Below, piece after piece: positions 43,360 to 52,556 of a DNA stretch of 64,000 nt. Where the stretch lies: positions 806,001-870,000 of the forward strand of contig NZ_CAADHO010000002.1 in assembly GCF_900699765.1 (NCBI RefSeq). Direction: 5' to 3'. Origin of the DNA: Desulfoluna butyratoxydans. GTDB taxonomy: Bacteria > Desulfobacterota > Desulfobacteria > Desulfobacterales > Desulfolunaceae. Under the pieces are notes generated by a model. The model saw only the letters and a program-made list of their open reading frames with translations, had not been told where the DNA came from and ran no database searches. The position numbers and the translations under genes are program-made. Position 1 is the first letter of the stretch. Each line of letters starts with the position of its first letter.

Positions 43360-45726
43360 ATGTTTGACAAGACCTCAATGTTGCGCTGGAAGGCAGCTTC
43401 AGTCGTGCTTTTTGTTTTTTTCGCGGCGCTTGCGGCTGGCGGCTGTGCATCCGATAAGGGTGCGGTCACGCCTGCTGTTGAGACGCAATCTGTCATGGCT
43501 GAACGGGTCATTACCGGTGTGGACACCCGTGGAAACTCCGGCGAAGTGGTTGTGTCCATCCAGGGCAGTGCCATGCTGACCTATGCCATGATACCCCAGT
43601 CCCTTCCCCCGGGGGTTGTCCTGCATTTCCCCGATACGGATGTGGCGGAAGGGGCGGTTCAATCGCCGGCGAACTATGAGGTGGTAGAGACCATCACAAC
43701 CTCCCGCAAGGGAAGCGCCACTCAAATCAAGATTCTCCTTACGGAGGAGGCGGAGTACGATGTGGTCCGCAACGGAAACGGACTGGACGTGGTCTTCACC
43801 ACCCTGGACGCGGCCGTGCCCGAGGTGGCCCTGGTGCCTGAAGACGCACCGGCACCGGCAGAGGCCGACGTGGCCGAGATGACGGTGGAATCCGAAGCCG
43901 TGGTTGTTCAGGCCGAGAAAAAGGTAGAGACACCGCCCGTTCAGCCCGTTGCGGTGGGGCCTGCCACGGTGAGCCAGATCGATTTTACCAGCAGCCAGAG
44001 CGGGGCGTCCACCATCCTGATCGGCACCACCGGCCCGGTGGACTACAAAGTGAGCAAGAAAGATGAGAAGACCCTCTACATCAAGCTTGCCGACACCTCC
44101 CTGCCCGACTCCCGGAAGCGCCCCATCATCACCACGCGGTTCAACAGCGCCGTGAACCGTATATTGCCGGTCCAGACGGATCGGATGGCCGGTGACACCC
44201 TGTTTATCATCGAACTCAGGGATGCCGTACCGTACCTGGTGACCCAGAGCGGCGACCAGATTGAGGTGAGCATCGATCCCACCACCGTGCCTCCCCAGAA
44301 AGAGGACGATGCCAACCTGCCCAGCTGGAAAGAAGCCATTGCCGGGGCCGATGTCATGGCCCTGCCCCAAGGGGCGGACGCCGGTATGGCCGTACTCCCT
44401 GAAGGGGCTGTGGGTACCGCCCCGGTTCCGGACGTTGTGGTGGCGGACGCGGAACCGGAGATCTCCGTGGGCAAGTCCAAAACCTACACCGGCGAGAGAA
44501 TCGCCGTGGATTTCTTTGAGACGGACATCAAAAACGTGTTCCGCATCATCCGGGCCGTGAGCGGGCAGAACTTTGCCATCGATAAGGATGTCACGGGCCA
44601 GGTCACCATGACCCTCCAGAACCCGGTTCCCTGGGACCAGATCCTGGATCTGGTACTCAAGATGAACATGCTGGGGTCGGTGAAAGAAAACGGCATCACC
44701 CGCATCGCCACCCTGAAGACCCTGAAGGAAGAGGAGGCGGCCCGACTGCAGTACATCGCCTCCCAGCAGTTCTCCAAGGAGATCCAGAAGGCCATGGCCC
44801 CCATGTCCACGGAGTACATCCTTATCAGCTACTCCAACGCAGACGCGGACATCAGGCCCCATATCGAGCGCATCCTTACCCCGGAGCGGGGGAGTGTCAG
44901 TGTGGACATCCGGACCAACCAGCTGATCATCACCGACACCGCGGAAAAGATCGCCCAGGCCCGTGCCATTGTCACCCAGATCGACCGGATCACGCCCCAG
45001 GTGATCATCGAGGCTCGGATTGTGGAAGCCTCATCCAACTTCACCCGGGCCTTTGGTGTAACCTGGAACGCCCAGACCGAGGGCTATCCCACCGTTGGAG
45101 AGGGCAACGAGAGCGGCACCCTGGGCGGTGTGTACGGCTACGGCGTGGCCATGGACTACGGGGTGGACACCACCAACAGCATCGGTATCAACTTTTCACG
45201 GCTCACCGGCAATACCCTGATCCTGGATGCCAAGCTCACGGCCCTGGAGACCAAGGGCACCGGTAAGATCGTCTCCTCACCCAAGGTCCTTACCCTGGAC
45301 AACAAGAAGGCCACCATCAAGCAGGGGGTTGAGATTCCCTACCAGACCGTTGAAGACGGCGACGTGGACATCGAGTTCAAAGAGGTGGAGCTGAAGCTGG
45401 AGGTGACCCCCCATGTGACGGCCGACGACCGGATCTCCCTGCAGGTGCTCATCGACAAGAATGACGTGGGCAGCATCACCGACGGGATCCCGGGCCTCAA
45501 CACCAAAGGGGTGGAGACCGAGCTGATCATGAACGACGGGGAGACCATCGTCATCGGCGGCATCATCAAGTCCAACAAGACCTTTGCCGAGTCGGCATTT
45601 CCGGTGTTGTCCCAGATCCCCGTGCTGGGCTGGCTTTTCAAGAACCGCACGCGTACGGAAGAGAAGCAGGAGCTGCTGGTCTTCCTCACCCCCCGCGTGG
45701 TGAAAATGGATGAATTGAAAATTTAG
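43360..45726 (+). CDS. pilQ: Type IV pilus secretin PilQ
   Basis: A 788-residue outer-membrane secretin, the pore through which the pilus passes. A lipoprotein-type signal ends in AALAAGGC. Two AMIN domains follow (about 50-145 and 210-310), which anchor the protein to peptidoglycan. Next are the STN/N0 domain (about 375-450, RIAVDFFETDIKNVFRIIRAVSG), an N1 domain (about 470-550) and the secretin core (about 560-785; VIIEARIVEASSNFTRAFG, ETIVIGGIIKSN). A long Ala/Val/Pro/Glu-rich linker separates the parts. GGAG precedes the ATG at 43360, which starts two bases after the pilP stop. Two hairpins follow, the second with a T-run. Confidence 0.95.
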   Translation: MFDKTSMLRWKAASVVLFVFFAALAAGGCASDKGAVTPAVETQSVMAERVITGVDTRGNSGEVVVSIQGSAMLTYAMIPQSLPPGVVLHFPDTDVAEGAVQSPANYEVVETITTSRKGSATQIKILLTEEAEYDVVRNGNGLDVVFTTLDAAVPEVALVPEDAPAPAEADVAEMTVESEAVVVQAEKKVETPPVQPVAVGPATVSQIDFTSSQSGASTILIGTTGPVDYKVSKKDEKTLYIKLADTSLPDSRKRPIITTRFNSAVNRILPVQTDRMAGDTLFIIELRDAVPYLVTQSGDQIEVSIDPTTVPPQKEDDANLPSWKEAIAGADVMALPQGADAGMAVLPEGAVGTAPVPDVVVADAEPEISVGKSKTYTGERIAVDFFETDIKNVFRIIRAVSGQNFAIDKDVTGQVTMTLQNPVPWDQILDLVLKMNMLGSVKENGITRIATLKTLKEEEAARLQYIASQQFSKEIQKAMAPMSTEYILISYSNADADIRPHIERILTPERGSVSVDIRTNQLIITDTAEKIAQARAIVTQIDRITPQVIIEARIVEASSNFTRAFGVTWNAQTEGYPTVGEGNESGTLGGVYGYGVAMDYGVDTTNSIGINFSRLTGNTLILDAKLTALETKGTGKIVSSPKVLTLDNKKATIKQGVEIPYQTVEDGDVDIEFKEVELKLEVTPHVTADDRISLQVLIDKNDVGSITDGIPGLNTKGVETELIMNDGETIVIGGIIKSNKTFAESAFPVLSQIPVLGWLFKNRTRTEEKQELLVFLTPRVVKMDELKI

Positions 45727-45732
45727 ACATGC

Positions 45733-45759
45733 TTCCCCCTGCTTTCGTGGCAGGGGGAA
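45733..45759. other. Hairpin after pilQ
   Basis: TTCCCCCTGC and GCAGGGGGAA form a perfect 10-bp stem with a seven-base loop seven bases beyond the pilQ stop; no T-run follows, so it may protect the mRNA end. Confidence 0.6.
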
Positions 45760-45784
45760 ATACCAAAGAGTGATTTGAGCAACG

Positions 45785-45822
45785 AAAGGGAGCAGGTGGT
45801 AAACACCTCGCTCCCTTTTTTT
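45785..45822 (+). terminator. Rho-independent terminator of the pil operon
   Basis: AAAGGGAGC-AGGTG (45785-45798) pairs with CACCT-c-GCTCCCTTT (45104+ region at 45804-45818, one bulged C), loop GTAAA, followed by a run of T. Strong terminator. Confidence 0.9.
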
Positions 45823-45975
45823 ATGGTGGCAAAAGCATGGGGGAGGTCCGGCCCGAGCCAGACGGACGTGCTTGGGGGAGGAGACAGCTCGTTTCTCTTG
45901 AGTCTGGGGAGGCCTTATACGTGGCCCCTGCCGGAGCGCATCACTGGCCCGTGACGAAAGGTTTCACGTGGCCAT

Positions 45976-45998
45976 GGCCCCGGTGAGAGACCGGGGCC
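45976..45998. other. Hairpin downstream of the TPR lipoprotein gene
   Basis: GGCCCCGGT, loop GAGAG, ACCGGGGCC: perfect 9-bp stem about 20 bases beyond the stop at 46019 of the minus-strand gene. No U-tract on either side. Confidence 0.5.
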
Positions 45999-46018
45999 GT
46001 GCCACTGGAAGGAGAGGG

Positions 46019-46774
46019 TTAAATGGAAAGGGCCGCGAGCTCACGCTGCGCTTTGGCGGCAATGGGGGTCTGGTCGTTGATTTCGATGGTTGCTGTCAGC
46101 GTGGTTTTGGCCTTTTCATAGGAACCGGAGCGCAGGTAGGCCCCTGCCAGTTCGTAGTGAAGCTGCTGAAATCTGGGGGCGGTGTCGACGGCCTTTTCAA
46201 ACCAGTGCGTGGCATCGGCAAGGCGCCCTTCGGCCATGTGGCACAGGGCGATGCCCCGCATGGGAAGGACGAACTCCGGGTGGATCTCCAGGGCTTTGTT
46301 GAAGTAGCCGACGGCCTTGGCGTACATTTTTTTGTTATAGTACGCCCATCCGAGATTGTAGACCGGGTAGTGGGGCGTGGCATACAGGATGTTGTTTGAC
46401 ACCTGGTTGAGGATTTCGATGGCATCGTCCCATCGTTCCATCAGCAACAGGGCCGATCCCATGTTGTTTTTGGCCGGGCCGTAGTCGGGCTGCAGGTCGA
46501 TGGATCGCTGGAAGTGGATGAGGGCGGTTTCGTACCGTTTTTTGGCGGTGTAGGCCTTGCCCAGGTCGTCTTGAAGGAGGTAATCGTCGGCGTAGAGGCT
46601 CTCGGCCTCAAGGAGTTCTTTGAGGGCGGCGGTGTAGTCGCCCTGGCTCAGGTAGGCCTCACCCAGGTTGCGCTGGGCCTCGGATTGCTTTTTCAACATG
46701 GGTGTTTTGCTGGCGCAACCGGCCAGCAGGGCCGCGGCCAGAAGAACGAGCAGGATGCGTGCAGATGAATTCAT
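46019..46774 (-). CDS. TPR lipoprotein, type IV pilus biogenesis PilF/PilW-like
   Basis: A 251-residue lipoprotein (lipobox LLAGC, Cys 20) made of about six TPR repeats from residue 34 to 245 (for example QRNLGEAYLSQGDYTAALKE and ALIHFQRSIDLQPDYGPAKN). Size and organisation match PilF/PilW, the pilotin that brings the PilQ secretin to the outer membrane. The gene lies next to, and convergent with, the pil operon, which supports this role, but TPR proteins are generic and the assignment is inference. It follows the LysM-protein gene on the same strand with a repeat fragment between. Confidence 0.85.
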   Translation of the reverse strand: MNSSARILLVLLAAALLAGCASKTPMLKKQSEAQRNLGEAYLSQGDYTAALKELLEAESLYADDYLLQDDLGKAYTAKKRYETALIHFQRSIDLQPDYGPAKNNMGSALLLMERWDDAIEILNQVSNNILYATPHYPVYNLGWAYYNKKMYAKAVGYFNKALEIHPEFVLPMRGIALCHMAEGRLADATHWFEKAVDTAPRFQQLHYELAGAYLRSGSYEKAKTTLTATIEINDQTPIAAKAQRELAALSI

Positions 46775-46942
46775 GATGCCCCCGGTGTTTAGATGGTGTG
46801 TGCGATGGTCGGGATCGTTGCGATTCGTATCGCCTATGGGTCATGGTCAAGCCCCCGTGAAGGGAGGTATCTTTGGAGAAAACGCTGTGTTTGCGCCTAT
46901 AGCGCAACGTGCCATGAATCTCGGTTTATTGCAATTGCCAGT

Positions 46943-46973
46943 TGCCTCCGGCGGGTCCCTTTTTTCAAAAAGG
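46943..46973. repeat. Fragment of the CCTCCGGCGGG element
   Basis: GCCTCCGGCGGGTCCC with TTTTTTCAAAAAGG, a partial copy of the module at 11407 and 15338, ending about ten bases before the stop of the LysM-protein gene on the minus strand. Confidence 0.8.
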
Positions 46974-46979
46974 TTCGGG

Positions 46980-48731
46980 CTATCGGACCTGGATAATGCC
47001 GAGTCCCTGCTCTTCGAGGAGGGCGATGACCGGGTCGGGCAATGTGGAGGCGACGATGAGCTTTTTGACCAGGGGGGCGGGCTTGACCAGGATGCCGTCC
47101 ACGGTGAGGGCACAGGAAAGGCCGTCACCCGTCTTTCCGAACTCGAAGCGCGGGTTCTTTTCATGGGGAATGCCCAGCTTGGAGAGGAGTTTGAGGGTGG
47201 CGTTGAAGAGATAGTCGCCCTTACGGATGGAGACCACCTTAAGACCGGAGCTTTCGATGGCGAAAGCAGCGTCACCGTAGAGCTGGCCGAAGTCAACCAG
47301 GGCGCCTTCTCCCTGGGGATCCCGTATCATGTTGGAGGTGGTTTCCAGCTGGGTACCGGCATAGGAGAAGGAGATGGTGATGTTGGAATCGTACAGAAGG
47401 CCCAGGGCATTGGCGAGCTTTTCCACGTAAATTTTGCGTGTGCGGGGGACTATCCGTTTCAGTGAGGTGCTCTTTTCCACCGCATAGAAAACCGGCGGAA
47501 GGGCTTCGCCCTGGAGGGATTCCCGCAGCACAAGTCCGTGCTTTCGAAAGTAGGCGGTCAGGGGGACGGGAAAGCGCCCGGAGGGGTCGGAAAGGTCCGA
47601 GACGATGATGCCCCGGAAAGCCTCTGGGGATTTGGACCGGTCGTACTTAAAGGCCCAGCGCGCTTTCAGGGAGAGGTTCATGCCCTCTTCGGAGAAGGAG
47701 AGGGGCATGGGCAGGCGCATTTTGGGGTACGCAAGCTGAACCGCGTCAAGGAGCAGGGGCAGGCTGGGTTCGGTGGAGATGTCGGTGAACTGCAGGTTCT
47801 TGAAATGGGTGGCCATGATACGCCGTCGCTCTGTGGACAGGGAGAGGCCGTTTTGGACAAAGAGGATCCGTCGTCCCTCGGGAAGCTGCAGAATGGGGGT
47901 TTCCGACAGGTTCACGGAAAAGTCCGTGCCTTCGGCGTCGGGAAAATAGTATCGCCCTCGGTTCAGGAGAACGCCGCCCAGGAGCTTGGCAAGGGAGTCA
48001 AAGGGATCCTTCAGGCCGTCTGCCTCCTCTTCGTCGTACTGGGTGTCCCCGGTTTCCTCCGGTGCCGAGGCGTCGGTGGGGGAAGCGTTCAACACCACCT
48101 CACCGTCTGCTTCAAACACAGAGGAGTACCACTGTTCATTCAGAACCGACGCATCGGGGACCTTGAGTGCCTGGCCGATGTAGATGCGGTTGAGGTCCTT
48201 GACCGTGGGGTTCACCAGTCGGAAGAGTTTGACGCCTTCCCGGTAGGTCCGGCTTCCTGCGGGCCCGAACTGGTTGGAGATGATGCGGGAGACCGAGTCT
48301 CCGGGGGCCACCTTGTGGGTTTTGGCGCCCTGGGTGATGAGCTGCTTGACCGGTGCCGCCGTAATAAAGGGAAGGTCCACGACGCCCCGCCGCTGCCCGG
48401 GAAGGGCGTCGGGTTCGAGCCACTTCAGGGGGACGAAGATCCTCTGGCCGGGGTGGATGCGGTTGATGTCGGCGATGTGGTGGTTGATGAGCTTGAATAT
48501 GTTCAGGAACAGCGGAAAGTTGGTGTGGGAGATCTCCCCTTTTCGCTTCAAAATCTTGATGACATAGTCGTTGGGGCGCACCGTGTAGGGCTCGCTGAGG
48601 ACATCCCGGCCGTTGACGTTCTGGACGTAGTAGCGCTTGTAGAGTACCTCGGCCCGGGCGTGGCCGGACGCAACGATACAGATGACGAGAAGAACCAGCA
48701 GGGGCAACAGCCGTTTGTTCCTACAACCCAT
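46980..48731 (-). CDS. Exported LysM-domain protein
   Basis: About 583 residues from the chosen ATG: signal peptide (LLPLLVLLVICIVASGHARA, about 8-27), then two LysM-type peptidoglycan-binding domains (about 47-105, YTVRPNDYVIKILKRKG ... INRIHPGQRIFVPL, and about 137-195, HKVAPGDSVSRIISNQFG ... LNRIYIGQALKVP). A long C-terminal region (about 210-583) contains no domain that I recognise. It is probably periplasmic and cell-wall-associated. The neighbours are the TPR lipoprotein and pil genes downstream and thrC upstream; a link to secretin assembly (as for FimV-like LysM proteins) is possible but unproven. Upstream in-frame ATG codons exist (48749, 48827) without better ribosome sites. Confidence 0.8.
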   Translation of the reverse strand: MGCRNKRLLPLLVLLVICIVASGHARAEVLYKRYYVQNVNGRDVLSEPYTVRPNDYVIKILKRKGEISHTNFPLFLNIFKLINHHIADINRIHPGQRIFVPLKWLEPDALPGQRRGVVDLPFITAAPVKQLITQGAKTHKVAPGDSVSRIISNQFGPAGSRTYREGVKLFRLVNPTVKDLNRIYIGQALKVPDASVLNEQWYSSVFEADGEVVLNASPTDASAPEETGDTQYDEEEADGLKDPFDSLAKLLGGVLLNRGRYYFPDAEGTDFSVNLSETPILQLPEGRRILFVQNGLSLSTERRRIMATHFKNLQFTDISTEPSLPLLLDAVQLAYPKMRLPMPLSFSEEGMNLSLKARWAFKYDRSKSPEAFRGIIVSDLSDPSGRFPVPLTAYFRKHGLVLRESLQGEALPPVFYAVEKSTSLKRIVPRTRKIYVEKLANALGLLYDSNITISFSYAGTQLETTSNMIRDPQGEGALVDFGQLYGDAAFAIESSGLKVVSIRKGDYLFNATLKLLSKLGIPHEKNPRFEFGKTGDGLSCALTVDGILVKPAPLVKKLIVASTLPDPVIALLEEQGLGIIQVR

Positions 48732-48809
48732 AGGCTCCGGGGCCTCCATGGTGGACTGAGGCCCTGTCCATGGATCGGCATGAACCGGGAAAGGGCCTGG
48801 GATTTGACG

Positions 48810-48845
48810 GGGCAGGGGCCTTTTCACGGGAAAAGGCCCCTGCCC
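48810..48845. terminator. Strong inverted repeat between thrC and the LysM-protein gene
   Basis: A perfect stem of about 16 bp (GGGCAGGGGCCTTTTC / GAAAAGGCCCCTGCCC) with a four-base loop. No U-run follows on the minus strand, so it might act as a processing or attenuation signal after thrC and not as a classical terminator. Confidence 0.55.
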
Positions 48846-48854
48846 TGCAATGAT

Positions 48855-50363
48855 TTATGATGTTTGACGGGCAAGGTCCAGGCGGGTGGCGATGGCATCG
48901 GCCGTCAGGCGGACAAACCGCTCAAAGGACTCCCCGGTGAGGGGCGCCCCGGACGCAGGGAACTCGGTGAGGCCCTCGGCCTTGACATCCTCGGGTGCGT
49001 TGACCAGCTCCGGGTTCGGGGTGATGCCGAACTCTTCCGGGAAGGTCCCGGAGAAGTAGGTCTCCTGGAAACCGGAAAATTTCAGGGCATGGGCCGTGGA
49101 GTCGATGACAGCGGTCTCCCGGTCGGTGACCAGGCCCTGCTTGACAGCCTCCATGAGGCCGGCCAGGGTCTCGCCGCCCTGGGTGCAGGCAATGTGGCCG
49201 TTGCGGTTGGCCAGGAGCTCGCAGTCCATGATGGCCTGCTCCGTGACTTCCATGAAGAAGACGTTTTTCTTTTCGGAGAGGCGGTTGTAGGTCTCCACCA
49301 CGTTGATGACCCGGGGCATGGAGACGGGGTTGCCGATCATGGCCGCCTGGGCCACGCTGGCCTTGACGGTGACGGGCTTGAACTCCCGCTTGGCCGTGTC
49401 CGGCTCCAGGTAATACTTGTAAACGGGGTTGGCGTGGTGAGACTGCACCCCGATGATTTTGGGGAGGGTCTCGATGATGCCTGCCTCGTAGAACTTCAGG
49501 AACCCGTTCATCACCGCCGTGATGTTCCCGGCGTTGCCGATGGGAACCACCACCACCATGTCCTCCATGGCGTAGTCGAAGTCCTGGGCGATCTCAAAGG
49601 AGTAGGACTCCTGGCCCAGGATGCGCCAGGCGTTCTTGGAGTTTAACAGGGCCACGTCGTAGCGGGAGGAAAGGTTCTCCACCACCTTCATGCAGTCGTC
49701 GAACACGCCCGGGATCTCAAAGACCTTTGCGCCGCTGCCCAGGGGCTGGGAGAGCTGCTGGGGCGTAACCTTGCCCTGGGGAAGCAGCACGGCGGACTTG
49801 ATCCCGTCGGTGAGGTAGGAGGCATACAGGGCGGCAGCCGCCGAGGTGTCTCCGGTGGAGGCGCACACGGCCAGGATCTCCTTCATGCTCCCTTTTTTTA
49901 TCAGGGAGTTGATGTAGGAGAGGGCGCTGGCCATGCCCCGGTCCTTGAAGGACGCGCTGGGGTTCTGGCCGTCGTTTTTAAAAAAGAAGCGGGCGCCGGT
50001 AAGCTCCTGGAGGCGGGTGTTGGCTTCCACCACAGGGGTGTGCCCTTCGCCCAGGTAGAGCACAGCGTCCAGGGGGACCACAGGGCCGAGGAACTCGTGG
50101 TACCGGTAGATCCCCTTGAGTGCGGGGATGTTGAGCATGCGCCGGTAGTCCAGGATCTTTCGCCAGGTGGGACCGTCTGCTTTTTTTGCCGCCAGGCCGG
50201 AGGTCTCGTGGAGCATCATGACGCTGCCGCAGTCCGGGCAGACGTAGAGCAGCTCGTCAATGCCGTGCTCGCTGCCGCAGCCCAGGCAGCGGTAGATCAT
50301 GGTCCCTTCCGATGACGGAAGGATCAGGTCCCTGATGTCTTCTGGAAAATCCGATGGTTTCAT
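48855..50363 (-). CDS. thrC: Threonine synthase
   Basis: A 502-residue PLP enzyme that converts O-phosphohomoserine to threonine. An N-terminal zinc-ribbon-like segment carries CLGCG and CPDCG (residues 26-30 and 42-46). The PLP lysine is in [10 protein letters not shown] near residue 140, and the phosphate-binding loop [12 protein letters not shown] near 285. The C-terminal extension (about 410-502) is typical of the longer class. The gene follows serS with a four-base overlap on the same strand and is translationally coupled. Confidence 0.93.
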   Translation of the reverse strand: MKPSDFPEDIRDLILPSSEGTMIYRCLGCGSEHGIDELLYVCPDCGSVMMLHETSGLAAKKADGPTWRKILDYRRMLNIPALKGIYRYHEFLGPVVPLDAVLYLGEGHTPVVEANTRLQELTGARFFFKNDGQNPSASFKDRGMASALSYINSLIKKGSMKEILAVCASTGDTSAAAALYASYLTDGIKSAVLLPQGKVTPQQLSQPLGSGAKVFEIPGVFDDCMKVVENLSSRYDVALLNSKNAWRILGQESYSFEIAQDFDYAMEDMVVVVPIGNAGNITAVMNGFLKFYEAGIIETLPKIIGVQSHHANPVYKYYLEPDTAKREFKPVTVKASVAQAAMIGNPVSMPRVINVVETYNRLSEKKNVFFMEVTEQAIMDCELLANRNGHIACTQGGETLAGLMEAVKQGLVTDRETAVIDSTAHALKFSGFQETYFSGTFPEEFGITPNPELVNAPEDVKAEGLTEFPASGAPLTGESFERFVRLTADAIATRLDLARQTS

Positions 50364-51634
50364 TTGGCAATGACCTCCTTGCCGCCCATGTAGGGTACGA
50401 GTACTTCAGGGATCTTCACGGATCCGTCTTCCTGCTGACAGTTTTCCAGAATGGCGGCCACGGTGCGGCCCACAGCCAGTCCGGAGCCGTTGAGTGTGTG
50501 AACCAGGCGCGGCTTTTTCTCGCCTTCGGGGCGGAAGCGGATGCCCATGCGGCGGGCCTGGAAGTCTTCGAAGTTACTGCAGGAGGAGATCTCCCGGTAG
50601 GTGTCCTGGGCGGGCATCCACACTTCGATGTCGTAGGTCTTGGCAGAGGAGAACCCAAGGTCGCCGCTGCAGAGGGTCACCACCCGGTAGGGCAGGCCCA
50701 GGAGCTGGAGGACCTTTTCCGCGTTCTGGGTGAGGGTCTCCAGTTCGTCGTACGAGGTGGCCGGGTCCACAAGCTTGACCAGTTCCACCTTGTTGAACTG
50801 GTGCTGGCGGATAAGGCCACGGGTGTCCTTGCCGTAGGAGCCTGCTTCAGAGCGGAAACAGGGGGTGTAGGCCGTGTACCGGATGGGCAGGTCCTTGTCG
50901 GTGAGGATTTCGCCCGCGTGGATGTTGGTCACCGGCACCTCGGCCGTGGGGATCAGGTAGTACTCCTGGCCTTCCAGCTTGAAGAGGTCTTCTTCGAACT
51001 TGGGAAGCTGGCCCGTGCCCTTGAGGCTGTTGCGGTTGACGATAAAGGGGGGCAGTACCTCGGAGAACCCGTGCTCTTCGGTGTGCAGGTTGAGCATGAA
51101 GTTGATGAGGGCCCGTTCCAGTCGCGCTCCGGCCCCGAAGTAGAGGGGAAAGCGTGCACCGGTGATGCGTGAGGCCCGACCGAAGTCCAGGATGCCCAGG
51201 TCTTCGCCGATGTCCCAGTGGGCCTTGGGCTCGAAGGCAAACGAGGTGGGGGTTCCCACGGTCCGCAGCAGGATGTTGTCCTCGTCGGTTTTGCCCTCGG
51301 GGACCGAGGGGTGGGGAATGTTGGGGATCCCCATGAGGATTTCCTGAAGAGTGGCTTCGGCCTCGTTGACCTCTTTGTCCAGGGCCTTGATGCGGGTGGA
51401 GACCGATTTCATCATATCAATCTGGGGCTGGGCGTTTTCCCCTGATTTTTTCATGGCGGCGATCTCATCGGAGACCGTGTTTCTCTGGTTGCGGAGCGCT
51501 TCGAGTTCACCGATGAGTTCACGGCGTTTGGCTTCGCAGGCGGCGAAGGTGACGAGATCGGCTTTGCCACCTCGTTTCTTGAGGGCATCCTCCACGGTCT
51601 GGAGGTTGTCTCTGACGTACTTGAGTTCAAGCAT
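50360..51634 (-). CDS. serS: Seryl-tRNA synthetase
   Basis: A 424-residue class II synthetase that charges tRNA-Ser (and tRNA-Sec). It has the antiparallel coiled-coil arm at residues 28-100 ([20 protein letters not shown]...), the class II motif 2 region ([21 protein letters not shown], about 255-275) and motif 3 ([20 protein letters not shown], about 375-394). The length is normal. The ATG at 51634 fits the [10 protein letters not shown] start seen in most SerS proteins; the open frame upstream is not expected to be translated. It overlaps thrC by four bases. Confidence 0.95.
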   Translation of the reverse strand: MLELKYVRDNLQTVEDALKKRGGKADLVTFAACEAKRRELIGELEALRNQRNTVSDEIAAMKKSGENAQPQIDMMKSVSTRIKALDKEVNEAEATLQEILMGIPNIPHPSVPEGKTDEDNILLRTVGTPTSFAFEPKAHWDIGEDLGILDFGRASRITGARFPLYFGAGARLERALINFMLNLHTEEHGFSEVLPPFIVNRNSLKGTGQLPKFEEDLFKLEGQEYYLIPTAEVPVTNIHAGEILTDKDLPIRYTAYTPCFRSEAGSYGKDTRGLIRQHQFNKVELVKLVDPATSYDELETLTQNAEKVLQLLGLPYRVVTLCSGDLGFSSAKTYDIEVWMPAQDTYREISSCSNFEDFQARRMGIRFRPEGEKKPRLVHTLNGSGLAVGRTVAAILENCQQEDGSVKIPEVLVPYMGGKEVIAK

Positions 51635-51946
51635 AATAAGGTACCTGTTCTGGCAACGTGGGATGGTGGACGCTTGGCAACCCGGCCTTACAGAGCCTCG
51701 GCAGGACACACAACCACGATTTTGTGTCAGAGCTGTCGATTCCCATATCGTATTGTGTTATGGTATGGACCGAGGACCGGGCTGGGCCACGGATATCATG
51801 CCGTTTCGTGGTATGGTCGGCATTGTGGTTTTTTGTTTTTAAAAACTTAAAATTACTATCACGGTCCATGGTGGCAGTCAATAGCTTTGAAAATTACCAA
51901 TCATTACTGATTTTATGTGTTTAGCGAAAAAGACTGGAGATTATAT
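51635..51946. other. Divergent intergenic region, possible small RNA gene
   Basis: No protein gene seen. On the plus strand a structured stretch (about 51680-51780: CCCGG/CCGGG, GCCTCGG/CCGAGG, ACACAA/TTGTGT, CCATA/TATGG) is followed by a terminator-like hairpin and long T-run at 51787-51840, about 100 bases before the downstream gene start. A transcript of about 150-190 bases would fit. In many bacteria 6S RNA lies just upstream of the cyclo-ligase gene; the fold here is more branched than typical 6S RNA. Confidence 0.4.
51787..51840 (+). terminator. Terminator-like hairpin with T-run upstream of the cyclo-ligase gene
   Basis: CCAC ... CATGCCG, a 14-base loop, CGGCAT-t-GTGG, followed by TTTTTTGTTTTT. 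It ends a transcript coming from the serS side or a small RNA in the interval. Confidence 0.65.
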
Positions 51947-52534
51947 ATGGAAGATGCCGGAGAGAAAAAAAAGGAAATAATCGCTGAGGTGGAAGCTGTT
52001 CTGGATGCGCTTCCGCCCGAGGAGAAGTCTCGAAAGCAGAAGACCATTGAGGAACGGCTCTTCGATTTTGCCAACTTCATGGAAGCCAAGGTTGTGCTTC
52101 TCTACCTGGCCAAGCAGAGCGAGGTGGAGACACTCGATATCATCAAGCGTTCCCTTGACGGGGGCAAGGTTGTGGTGCTGCCCGTGTTCAACCGGGAGTC
52201 CAGCAAAACCACCCTGTATAAGGTGGAAAGCAGCCCCGAAGACCTCATTGACGGCCCCGACGGCTGCCTGATTCCCGACCCCGCCCGGTGCAAGACCGTT
52301 CCCATCAACCACATCGACATTGCCATCGTGCCGGGCCAGGCCTTTGATGAAAAGGGCGGCCGCATCGGCATCGGGGACAAGTTTTACGACAAGTTTGTCC
52401 AGAAGCTCCCCATCACAACCCGAAAGGTGGCCATCGCCTTTGAAGAGCAGGTGATTGCCCAGGTCCCCACCGATTCGAGAAACAAGCACATCGACATCAT
52501 CGTCACCGATACCCGGACCATCTACAAGATTTGA
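51947..52534 (+). CDS. 5-formyltetrahydrofolate cyclo-ligase family protein
   Basis: A 195-residue protein of the MTHFS family, which closes 5-formyl-THF to 5,10-methenyl-THF using ATP. Recognisable parts are the substrate region IDIAIVPGQAFDEKGGRIGIGDKFYDKF (read in two pieces, about 123-150) and the C-terminal IDIIVTDTRTIY. The usual GGGYYDR motif is replaced by GDKFYDK, so activity is likely but not certain. GGAG lies upstream of ATG 51947, and a terminator-like hairpin sits in the leader. Convergent with the potassium channel gene. Confidence 0.85.
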   Translation: MEDAGEKKKEIIAEVEAVLDALPPEEKSRKQKTIEERLFDFANFMEAKVVLLYLAKQSEVETLDIIKRSLDGGKVVVLPVFNRESSKTTLYKVESSPEDLIDGPDGCLIPDPARCKTVPINHIDIAIVPGQAFDEKGGRIGIGDKFYDKFVQKLPITTRKVAIAFEEQVIAQVPTDSRNKHIDIIVTDTRTIYKI

Positions 52535-52556
52535 TGTCGGCCGGGTTCTCCGTTCC

